From: Nymphaea colorata
Taxonomy: Eukaryota > Streptophyta > Magnoliopsida > Nymphaeales > Nymphaeaceae
Assembly: GCF_008831285.2 (NCBI RefSeq)
Contig: NC_045144.1
Location: 21,903,716-21,967,715, forward strand
Direction: 5' to 3'
DNA length: 64,000 nucleotides
Shown in pieces: positions 34,967 through 45,790 of this stretch. Numbering within the stretch: the stretch's first letter is position 1; every line of letters starts with the position of its first letter. The notes under the pieces are model-generated. The model ran no database searches. It was not told where the DNA came from and saw only the letters and a program-made list of their open reading frames with translations. Made by a program: the position numbers and the translations under genes.

Positions 34967-35351
34967 CTATGTCACACGGAATGCGGCTAAAGAGGCCGCG
35001 TACCCATGTCGACTCGCCGACATGGCGATTCCGACACGGGACTCGGCTAGGACACGGCAAAAAATAAAAAATAAAAATTTAATGTTTTTTTTTCATTTTA
35101 TTAATTTTTTGTGATGCATCCAATTATTTCCATGAACAATCCTTTCAAATATTCAGTACTTTTGTGATAAAACACATTTTCTCACAAGATTGTAAGAGTG
35201 AACTATTAATTTAATGTGTTTTTTATTGTTATCATTTTTTAGAATATTTAATGTAGCTGTGTCCTCGTATCCAAAAAATTTGAAAATTACCGTATCCGCA
35301 CCCGTATCCCCGTATCCATACCCGTATCGCATCCGCACCCGTGTGACATAG
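34967..35351. mobile_element. hAT-like MITE (CTATGTCAC family), 385 bp
   Basis: Inverted termini share the 13 bases CTATGTCACACGG. The 8-bp target duplication CCAGTAGG is perfect (34959-34966 and 35352-35359). The right subterminal zone repeats CGTATCC and CCGTATC; the left has GACACGG and CGACATGG. The centre is AT-rich. Non-coding. Confidence 0.88.
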
Positions 35352-35838
35352 CCAGTAGGTAAAATTGGAAACAGGAACATACAATGTTTAGCTTTTCTAC
35401 TTTCTTTTGTTCCGAAAAAAATATTGCCATGAAGTGGAACCTTAAATTACGTAATAGAACTTCAAGTACCAATGCAGATTTGGTTCATACAATTTATTTT
35501 TATTATTTGGAACGTGTGCTTCTTCCCTCTTTTACTCCTTATTATACCAGCTTTCATGCCCTCAACCTTTGCATATGAGGTTATTCAGTACTACCACTAG
35601 GCCAGGGGACAATTGGTTGGGAATTCATGTTTCATTTTCAGATATTTCTTCTATCACTCCTTAATGGAAGAAAGTTACAACCGGATCAACATTTCGTTTT
35701 TGTGTAACAGCCTTTGAGAATAAATATAAAACAATTCAAATGAATTAATTACGAAATGCAGGAGTTTGAACTTTTTATTTAATTCTTGCATATGCTGTTG
35801 GTTTATGCAATATTATATTGCACTATTTAATTTTGCAG

Positions 35839-35967
35839 CATGTGGAGGTTCCAATACCATCTCCAAGGAAAGATGAAATTCTATTGAAGTTGGAAGCATC
35901 AAGCTTGAACCCATTTGATTGGAAAATTCAGGACATGTTAAAGCCATTTCTCCCAGTTAAATTTTAA
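35839..35967 (+). pseudogene. Relic exon of a ceQORH-type quinone oxidoreductase
   Basis: After an acceptor TTTTGCAG the frame reads HVEVPIPSPRKDEILLKLEA, then SSLNPFDWKIQDMLKPFLP and VKF before TAA. This matches the N-terminal GroES-like part of plant chloroplast-envelope quinone oxidoreductase homologues (zeta-crystallin family, medium-chain reductases). The family goes on with a conserved TDVAGEVVEVG segment, which is missing: after the stop the text is unrelated. About 43 of some 330 residues are present, and no other exon of the gene was found within the next 3 kb, so it is a gene fragment or pseudogene. Confidence 0.7.
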
Positions 35968-36909
35968 TTTGTGTTAGGTAATGGTGTTGCTTTGAAGTGA
36001 GTATGTTATTAGAAAAAGATAAAAGATCCCAAATTCCAGAATATCGAAGAAACCCTTGTTGTCCAAGTATTACATTTTTGAGGTTTTTTTTTTGGGAAAT
36101 ATCAGTTAAACGATGTTTAATGTGTACCTTTGTTATTATATATTTATTCATTTTGAACGTGTCCAATAGCTATTCATCAGAAAACCACTACTTAAAACTG
36201 CTCTAAATGATCCTTGACATAAGAATATAGGATAAACATTGGGAATTCTGAGGATTGGTGCTCATGGTTGGGCAATCAATATGAACTCTTTTCATCCTCT
36301 TTTCTCTTTGGTTGACTCTTTTTTGCACACATATATTTTGTCAGGCTCAATGAACATGTAGTTAGTCATATATCTAACCTTGTATTATTTTCCTGATGTG
36401 TGAAGAATATTCTAGTGCAGGTTTTTCGATCACAGGACTACAATACCATTTTATACTGCATTAAGTAGGTCCTGTATACCTTATCCACTATTATCATTCC
36501 TTGTGGACTATTCCTGATACTTATAACTTGATGTGTCGCCTTTTCAGAAAGTTGAGGTCAAACCTGATTGTAGCCGGTCTTCCTTGGTTGAAATTTAATC
36601 TGAAGTACAAGGCTCCTGCAAAGATTGATCTACGCCTTCTTGACATGTAATACAACTTTGAGGAAGGTTTGCCTGGCTCCGGACTTTGTAATGTTGGAGA
36701 CACCACTTAGATTTTTTGATCTGTCACACCAATAGGCCTCCTCAATGTTGTACGTACACAAACCCAATATGTGAACATTTATTTGATAATATGTAAATAT
36801 TATTTTTAATAGTACAATATTATTCTTTATTAGTACTATCTCTCTCTCGACATTGAAATGATAGGTAATTGGCTCTAGCAATGGATATGCATATTGAAAC
36901 CTGCTAACA

Positions 36910-37408
36910 CACTACCAATCAACGACATTAACATTAGCGACATGACATGCTGCTTCATCGGAAGTAGCTCCAACGATGTCTATGATCGTCGCTACTTGCA
37001 ACTGCAACTATTTTAAAGAGAATCGCTGCTTGTAGCAATGACATGACTTGATCCATCACTGCAAAGTATTGCGATGATATACAAGAGCATCGTCAATTGC
37101 AACTATAACGATGTACAAGAGCATCACCAATTGCAAGTGTGACGATGTATAAGAGCATCGTTAATGGCAACTGCAACAATGTATGATAGTGGTACTGATT
37201 GCATGCACAACGAACAAGAATGTCACTACCTAAAGCAGCGATGATGTACAAAAGCATCGCTACTGGCAACAATGATGATGCACAAAAGTGTCGCTATTTT
37301 AGCAGTGACGTCACTTTCAATGACACCACATGAACGCTCCTTTTTGCGTCGTAGATCAATATTTGCAGTGCAAAAGCAGCATCACTGATTTTTAAATCTC
37401 TTGTGGTG
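36910..37408. mobile_element. Possible CACTA-like non-autonomous element
   Basis: The left end CACTACCAATCAACGACATT and the right end AAATCTCTTGTGGTG (reverse complement CACCACAAGAGATTT) resemble CACTA-type termini, but with mismatches. The interior is filled with short repeats in both orientations built on AGCGACGATG and GCATCG, typical of CACTA subterminal regions. The three bases flanking each end (ACA and ATA) do not match exactly, so no target duplication is confirmed. Confidence 0.4.
37060..37180. repeat. Tandem repeat, about 34-35 bp
   Basis: Three to four diverged units of ACGATGTACAAGAGCATC followed by AATTGCAACT.T lie in tandem, with further scattered copies (AGCGATGATGTACAAAAGCA) up to 37300. 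They are inside the putative CACTA-like element. Confidence 0.7.
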
Positions 37409-39184
37409 ATATACTCACTCCCAAGAATATGTTCTCTTCTCTACTTCTTTGGTTTTCCTTTATTGAATCTGATGATTCTTTTGGAGGAAAAGAGTTTGGC
37501 CTATGGCATTTTTTTTTTTTTTGCTTTGCCTATCCTGTTAAGGTTAGTGTTAATGAGAAACCAAGAGAAATGTATGTTTTTGTTCTTTTGTCAATTTGTA
37601 TGAGTTAAGGAAGATCATGTTACTTCATGTACACTCATACTTTCAGTGACTGACCTTGAGAAGTCATTTGTGCAACTTCTTGAATGAATTTTGTCGTTAA
37701 TCAAGCTCCAGGTTGTGCTCTTGGGGAGAATTTTTAGTAGGATTCCAATGGTGTGAATTAGTGTATGTGGATGAAGGGGCACCATAAAGGTAAGATAATG
37801 ATTTTAGAGACAGAGAGTGTGGGGGACATCTCAGTCTTTCTGTTTGTGAAGAATTAGGGGGTAGTATAGACATCACAATTTACCAACTCAACCCGACATT
37901 AGTTAACCAGATAGGAATAACTAAAGCGGTCACCTGAAGATTAGACATGAATTTTAGGTGGTTATTAGGTAACATTCAAAATCTTACAGTGTTTCTTGCA
38001 AATGCGTTGCAGATTAAAGATGCATATGTAAGTCTTTTTTAAAGCTAAACCTAAAACCTTTTTTAGTTTTCACACAAGTCAAAATATATTGTTCCTGGTA
38101 CATGTTCATAAAACCATGCATTTCTTCTTCACCGCTGTCTGCCTTGGCTCCGGCAGAAGGGAGCCCTCCACCACCCTCCCAATGCTTGTCCCCAAAAATT
38201 GGGCCTAGTTATTTTGGCTTTTTAAGATAAACAAGTTCTTGGCAAATCAAACCGTCAAGAACCTCGTCTAGGGCAAGCCTTGATTTTGCTAAATTCACAT
38301 TATTGCCTCTGCCATCTCAAAGAAACCCTCATGCAGTAGAGACAAAAAAAAAAGGACAAAGTACACAGGTTAACAACTTACAAAAGAAAAAGGATTTACT
38401 TCAATATTCAGAAGAAAGACCGTCTTTTGACAACACCCTTAATCAATTTTTGCCACGTAAAACCGGTCCCTATTTCATAAGTGAGCGACTTTCAAATGCA
38501 TTCGATTTATTGCTGGCGATTTATTGCTGGCCATAACCTGATTTAAATATATCAAGCAAAACCACAAATTTTCATTAATTCAGATAGGCTCGAACTTTAG
38601 TGTGACAAAAAGCTTCTTTGCTGTCTTTAGTACAACTTTTTCCTTTCAAGAGTCCTCACAAAATCACTGAAAGTCTGCCACAAGATTGAGGGTGTCTGAC
38701 ACTAACCAAGAGAGCCTGCCCGTGTCTCATGGATACAGCTGTAAGATGCGAGGGTACGGCCCAATTTAAGAAGCTTTCAAACACAATTATGTATGGATAG
38801 ACAAAAACCAGAACAATCACGTGACAGCAACCAGCTATTATTAGTTGCTAAAGGATGTGATGAGAGGCTACAGAAGAATCACAGCTACCAACTTCGTTAA
38901 GAGACAATTACATAACCAAGTCCAAAAAATATCACACCAAGAAATTGGGGGAGGCACACCCAATGTCCTATGTATATGAGATGATAACGTGTTCCAGATT
39001 TCCATTGATGTCTAACGATCCTTGCGTCAGTACACCAGTCAATAGAGATTCATCTGGTCACAAGGTGTAAATCCTAAGCAATCCATAGTTGGAAATGCTT
39101 TGGGACCGACCTTAATCATTTGATGAGTTCAACATCTGAAACAAATAGGACCAAGGCACCTTGATTCTAGAGCATCATCAGAAG
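37409..39184. other. Intergenic region and 3' flank of the UBC gene
   Basis: No coding evidence. An open frame at 38303-38536 has no recognisable motif. The right end of this stretch should hold the 3' untranslated region of the minus-strand ubiquitin-conjugating enzyme gene; no polyadenylation signal could be singled out. Confidence 0.4.
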
Positions 39185-42100
39185 TCAAATCAGTAGAAGT
39201 GGCAACGCCATAATCGCACAAAGAACAGAGAATATAAAAAACAGTAGCCAAAATGGGATTTTGCTAGTATGCCGCTGATTCCTTTTGTCAAGTACTCCAT
39301 TATCTTCTTTTTCCTTGCCTTCAGTTTCAGATGCAGCATGAGGCTGTTCTTTCTCTGCCAATCTATCTGAATTTAGTTTTTCTGCATTTTGTAACTGGTT
39401 GTACTGCTCCACATATTCAGGGAACATTTTTCTGAACATTGGACTGCAAAACAGAAACAGAACATGAGATTACTGAAAGACAGCCTTCATGAAACCTAAA
39501 CCAACAGAAAATCAGTCATCCGAGAAAATTCCAAGAGCAAGGTAAACTTTGTCAATGGCAGTAATCATTTACCTCTTACAGTTGAATGCAAGTGAAGCAC
39601 GTGCAAGTCTTTGCTTTTCAGCAACAGTGGTAGACACGCTGCCGGTGGTAGGACTATTGTCCATCTATAAGGAGTAAAATGAACATCGTTAAGCTACAAC
39701 TCAAGTACTCCTGGAATTATTCAACACGAAAAAGGGAAAGCCCTAAGAAAAACTTCTAAGAAATGAAAATACAAAATTGAAAATATGATAGGACTCTGGT
39801 TCCCAGCGTAGTTGGTGTCACTTGTAACCAGATTGACAAAATACACTGGAAACTCCTTAGCCAAAAGCCAAATTAACTAAGTCTAAAACCAGGTTGCTAA
39901 TTCCTACCTTACAAAATAGATTTACAAGTTCATGTTCCAGCACACATCAACTTTAAAGAGCATCTATGTCCACAAACATGTGTTGAGTATGTGCATGTTT
40001 GCAGAGTTGATAATGATAAACACTAAAGAGGAAATTATCAAATTTCCTAGTAGTGCCGGATAATTCATATTTGAAGTGACATATGCTATAAAATTCACCA
40101 AAAGACAGCACATAGTCTATTATGAATAACAAAGTCCTGCCTATAGTACTAAAAAATGCAACCTATGCAATAAACTTCGCAAAAGGTTAAAACATGGCCT
40201 CTTGTGAAGAACTTCCTGTCTATACTTGAGGAAAGCTGCCAAGCACAGTTCTAGTGCTGTCACCAGCAATTCCTCAGCAAGGTTTCTCCCGAAGTTCTTT
40301 GCAAGAGATGGTTTTCCTCAAAAACTAAACATATTGCAATTAAATACAAAGTACAACATGGTTTCATATGTTACTTAGTTCTTTAATGAAGAAACATATA
40401 AGAAGCAAGTATGCCTTCCTGCCATAGAATCAAAACAAAGTCACGCAAATAAACATATGAAAGTGTGGACCTTCTTGAAAACCTGAGGAGCATATCTTGG
40501 ATGATCCAAAAATATGTGTTTCCAGCAATACTTGAAAATGTCATTGCATTTTCCCAGAATTGTTAACTAGCTTCATAAAGGTAGTAATATTGTGATATTT
40601 TGGTGATATTGGTGTACCTAATAGCCAGAAAACTGCAGAAACATTTCTCTATGATAACTTAATCACTTACCATGAATGAAAGAAGCCCCGTAAGTATGCT
40701 GATAAAAAAAAGTACGAAAGTTAGAAAAAAAGGTGAGCAAATGTTAAAAGGTAAACCATAAAAACATAAATTCAGATAATATATGCAAATAGAAGAGGTA
40801 AGCAACACACCTTGACACTGACCACATGGGATTCCACGTCTCCGGATGAACTGAAGCAAAAAAGGAAGAATATATCACCCAATATGTGAAAACCACATGA
40901 AACAATACAAGGCAAAGCACATGAACTTAAATGAATAAACTTACAGTCACTCATAGACATGCAAATTCTTTTCTGTGTAGCAAACCGGCCATTAGGTGTA
41001 ATCATGCTACCACCAAAAGAAAAAGAAAAAAAAAAACCATCAGAACTTTAATGTTCTTAGGCAGCAATGAAGCAATAACATGACTTCTCACTATTCCATA
41101 ATCAGTTCAATTTGAATTACCACTAACATACCTGATTCCTGGGGGTTTGAACGGATAGTCAGAGGGAAATTTTACTTTTCCATAGTAAATACCACCTAAA
41201 TGGGATCAAGAAAAATCAGTTTTTGGATCGCAATCCAGGGAATTACAAATACGAGACATGTAACTGCTAAAATTTATGTAAATAAATATGTATTGTCTAT
41301 ATGCATAATGACGTGTATATATACTTGAAGTATATATGTGTTTGTTGTTATAATATAGACATTAATCTATACATCATGAGGATAAATTTTATTTTTATCT
41401 TTTCTCCTTTTTTGAGGTACTATTTTGTCAGTCTTTATTTCAGATCAAGAATATACTTTGACCAATCTGGTCCAACAGCTAGTCCTCCCTTCCTTGCATA
41501 TAAAGGACGGATTACTCCCTCTTGAGGACCCTGTGTCTCCAAGTAATTGTTTTCAATGGCATCATTATCTTTTTTATGTAGTGAACCTTAATGCCAAATG
41601 TAGGTGATTGTTTACTAGCATCTTTATGCTGTTCATAAGGGTGACTGTGACAATAAAGCCTCCTTTGACTTGATTCATGGAAAGGTTCAATGCATTTTTT
41701 TAGTAACTTCCAACTACATCACAAACTCACTCTCACACCTCCCCCCAACCAAATGAATGTGCACGTATAGTGCTGTATATTGCTCATTTCAAAGCTCACT
41801 TACCTGCAAATGGTGTTCCTTCACTCCCTTCTAATACATAATCTGAAAAATTGCAAAACCAAGGTCACGTCAACAAGATCCAAGTTGCAGAAAGGAACAA
41901 CAGAAGAAATGTTCAAAGGACAAAAGAGAAAAAGTAGTCAAAAAGGAAAACAAGATAGCAGTCTAGAGTATTGTCACAAACATCAGTGTTCTCTTCCAAA
42001 AAATGCAGCAAAAAAAAAAAGAAAATGGAAAACATTAAAAAATTATTATATTTTGCAAAACAATGCCAAAATCAAATTATCATGTACTCGAGAAAAAGAA

Positions 42101-42887
42101 TGCTGATAGAAAGGCAAGACCTGTGACACTGGACTAAAGCATAAATGTGTCAAGATCTTCGACAGAAATTAAAAACTAATAAATAAAAGTATCCTGCATT
42201 GTAAAGATGTCATGATAATAATACTGCCAAAAAGATATCTTTTGGAATTGGATTTTTTCTTGTATATCATTTTGTGGAAAAATTGCACTACAGTCATGTC
42301 ATTTTAACCATTAACTTTAGAAGGGACAGATAATAAGGCTAAAAGTACAGATGCTGACAACATGAGATATGAAAATCCAGAAAACTATAAACTTCACAAA
42401 AACTATTGTACTTACGCCACTCGAGGATATCATTCGGATTTGGACGAGCTAAAATGTGTGGAACTGGCTCCTACAAATTCAGAAAACCACAAAGTTATTA
42501 AGATACTAAAGGCATATCACAAAAAAATGACAATGAACATATATGCCACTGGAAACAGGAGGACAATAACAAAGGATTGATGGATCTTAAGCAGAAAGAA
42601 GTTCAGCAATTTTCAAGAAATATAATGTAGATATAGATGTTCAACGGCATGAAAAATCTTAAAAGCACCAAACTACATTATTACAAAGTGATTAAAACAT
42701 CAAAATTTTTGTGTAACTCTAAAGCTAACATGCACCAAATAAAGTAAAATAAAATAAAGAGGGAAAAAAACATTACCATGCATAATGCATGGTATACAGC
42801 AAAAAGAATAAAATGAGAGGAAAATAATACCTTACATAGTGCACGGTATTCCTTCTGCAGACGCTTTACGCAAGCCCTCTCTGCCAT
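39185..42887 (-). CDS. UBC34: Tail-anchored ubiquitin-conjugating enzyme E2, UBC33/34 (UBE2J2/Ubc6) type, complete
   Basis: Nine exons on the minus strand: 42887-42831, 42470-42416, 41842-41804, 41195-41132, 41006-40945, 40850-40811, 40698-40671, 39664-39573 and 39443-39185. All have GT-AG junctions and matching phases, totalling 696 bp and 231 aa, close to Arabidopsis UBC34. The protein starts MAERACVKRLQKEYRALCK. It has the E2 core with YPFKPPG (64-70), TPNG (75-78) in place of the usual HPN, and catalytic Cys87 in KRICMSMSDFHP. A hydrophilic linker follows, then one C-terminal membrane helix (about 208-231). This group sits in the ER membrane facing the cytosol and transfers ubiquitin to substrates of ER-associated degradation. 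That role is known for the family and inferred here. An acceptor-like TTTGCAG at 42956 suggests an intron in the 5' leader. No defect was seen, so the gene looks functional. Confidence 0.95.
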
Positions 42888-44191
42888 GAAAAAGGCTTAA
42901 GAAACTTTACCTGATTTAATAATCAGAAACACCTGAAACACCTTTTTCTTATAACCTGCAAAGATTCATGAAAATATTACTCATTTAGGACCTAAGAAAA
43001 TTGAAGTTTGGGGGAAAGAACTGCTGTGGACTTCAAAAAATTGGAAATTTGAGTATGAATTTATGCACAAGACAGGAAAGCAAGCTGAGGAAATTGCTAA
43101 TTCTCTGATTCAAGCCAGATTAATAGTCTACATACGTGCAACTTCTATCAAAAGACCAAATCACCTGATGAACCCTTACACAGCTAAAGACATCAAACAT
43201 TAGAAACCAATAATTCATAAAAAGAAATTTACCAAGTTCATTATGATCTTCAAAGATAGCTAGGCTAAGGACTCAGGGCACAAAACTGAAACAGGAATTT
43301 TCCCACTAAGTTATCAAAAGGCAGGTTTTCCGACTTTTGTAACACTTAGCTTCAGAGTTTAAAGGTCATACTAATATCTAAGGAAATTTGCAACACACCT
43401 TGCTTATATCCTCATGTCAAGACCAGATCATGCCGCTCTTTGTAAGCAAACTTTCCTTCCCAAATTATGTTTCCATTTGAAGGGAAAACAAACAGGAAAA
43501 AGGACTTCATAGGCAAACAATTAGGAGACACATGAAAAATCCAAGAAAAAGTGACAGGAACATGCAAAAGGTCCAGTAAGTAAATCATCAACATAATGTC
43601 TACTAGAGAAGGTGCAAAATAAGAATGGCATGTGATCTTCTAACATAGAAAAGGCAAACGTTCCATGAATGGAACACCTGGGAGCCTATAGACCAACTAT
43701 AACAAATAGTAAGAAGAACAAAGGAAGGCTAGCGATAAGTTGCTAATATACACAGAAGCCAATAAGCTAATTCAACTATCTACTTGAGTAGGACAACTAT
43801 TCCCAATAGTATTTACATTTAAGCAACTCTCCTGCAGGTAGTTGTCACAGGGGAAACTTTTTTCTTGGTTTTACTTTTTGAGGCATAACCAATCTATGCT
43901 AAAGTTAGCCTACCAGCCTGCACACTCAACCAGCAGAAGGATCATGGAAGCAAATTGGCACCAACTTTACAGCACAAAGGCCTACTGGACCCACAAAAGC
44001 ATATTACCCACACATGTTCTATAGCCACCTACAGAGTTCCACATAGGATGCTAGCGCTGCCTATTATCAAGGCCTTTATTTCATGGTTATGGCTTCAAAG
44101 GAGGTAATCACCAATGGAAGGGCTTACACAAGGGATCAATCTTGGGATGTGCAGACTCAAGGAATGGCACCCATGGATGGAAGAGCTTTGA
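42888..44191. other. 5' flank of the UBC gene, no further gene
   Basis: This contains a probable leader exon of the UBC gene (about 42888-42955 after a TTTGCAG acceptor) and otherwise AT-rich sequence. No convincing exon or promoter element was pinned down. Confidence 0.4.
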
Positions 44192-45238
44192 TTCACAAAA
44201 AACGGCTTTTTTTAAAAAAAAACGCGTATTATACGCCAAAAACCTCTCTAGCAACTAAAACGGGAATAAGACGCATTTTTTTCAAAAAAACGGCAAAAAT
44301 AAAAGACGCGTATAAAACGCGTCTTTCGCGATTTTTTTGAAGGCACGAGGTTAGTTTTAAAAAATGGCACAGCGTGTAACATTTATAAAAAGGTTGGTCT
44401 TTTTTAAAGTTGATCACCCCTTTTAATGGCAAAAATGTATTTTTAGATAGGAAAAGAGGGCTTAGGTTAAAAACTTAAAATCGATCCTCTCCTTCGTCTC
44501 CCTCTCGTTCTCATTCGGCTGAAGAAGGCATTTGACTGAAGAGGGGATGCCAGACGGAAGAGAGGTGAGAGGTTCTCATTCGGTGGATTTATTTTTTTTT
44601 ATTCCATGTTCGTTTTTTTAATTTGTTTACATGGACTAGTTTCCCCTGCATTTTCCTTCTTGCCAGTAATTTCATCAGGATCCTTGTTACTTTAACACTA
44701 ATATGCCTAGTGTTTATAAAGCTGGAAAAAATCCGTCGATCTCTAGAAGTGCTTCTGTTCCCTTGAAGAAGTAGTTGATAGTTGATATTGTGCCGCTGTG
44801 GGGTCGATTCAGTGTTCTGTTTCGGTTTCGCTGTTTTAATCGTCACTTGATCGATGTTTTTGACGAAGGCTTCTGGTATAGGAATAGGCTTGTTCTTTTT
44901 CTTTTTGGAATTTCCTTTTTTATAAAATGCTGTTTCTAGTAATGGGATCGTGATTTGCCGACTGATTTGCTGAAATGGGTACTAAAGTGTGCTTTTAGTG
45001 TTTGCCAGACTGTTAGTTTTCATTATCTAATTTTAATTTGTTGCTTATGTAGTCATTTTTCAATGTTTTTTTTTAATTTCTCATTTACTTTATTTTTATA
45101 TAATTATCAGGATGTTTTATTTATTTTTTAAAAATTTGCCGTCTTTTTACCGTTTTATTCGCAAGATATACAACTTTGCCGTATTATACCCGTCTTTTTC
45201 CTCGTTGTATAATACCTGTACACGTTTTTTGTGACAAT
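44192..45238. mobile_element. Non-autonomous element (ATTGTCAC family), 1,047 bp
   Basis: Left terminus TTCACAAAAAACGG and right terminus CGTTTTTTGTGACAAT are inverted repeats. Flanks AGCTTTGA (44184-44191) and GGCTTTGA (45239-45246) form an 8-bp target duplication with one mismatch. Subterminal zones contain CGTATTATACG-type palindromes (ACGCGTATTATACGCC on the left, CCGTATTATACCCG on the right). The middle (44480-44580) is a GC-richer CT/GA stretch resembling a gene leader. No transposase frame. Confidence 0.7.
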
Positions 45239-45790
45239 GGCTTTGAGGTTGGTTGCTTAAAACAGCTACTATCATGGGCCAAAAAAAGGAAAGGGAACAA
45301 CATAGGGATAAGGAAAATGGAGGAAGCATTGAGAGAGATTTATTCTCCAACCAGTAACTATTGCAAGATATCCCCTTTGTATAGAACCAAAGACTGACAC
45401 AACTCCCTCTACTAACGCAGCACTAATGATTGGAAATAGACAGCTTACATCACAAAGGTGTGGCTGTATGCATTTGATGGTTAGTATACTTTACGCTACT
45501 CAAATGCACATATAGATAGATAGAAAGATGTGAAGGCACCCTACCACGCCTGCACTCATGTGACAATGTGCCCAATCATTCTTCCCTAGTTACTGCCCTT
45601 GCACGTGGGGAGGGCCAGCTGGGAGGCTCTGCTGATATAACAGCAGTCTTCACACAAGAAATATCATGACCAAAAGCTACTTTTTGAAAATAAAGTACAG
45701 TGAAATCCGTCATACAGCATTGACTATAAACTTCGAAATATATACGTCATATTCAAAAGGGAAGCATTTTTGCACATTCATGCAGCTCGC
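45239..45790. other. Spacer between the element and the downstream gene end
   Basis: No gene seen. It presumably contains the 3' untranslated part of the minus-strand gene whose last exon is at 46050-45791. Confidence 0.35.

Noticed and set aside
36910-37300. CRISPR-like spaced repeats
   Set aside because: Units are contiguous and diverged with no constant repeat and unique spacers, and the genome is a plant's.
40659-41005. Frames MLQFIRRRG... and MITPNGRF... treated as separate genes
   Set aside because: They are exon-plus-intron readings of the UBC gene; the spliced nine-exon model explains them.
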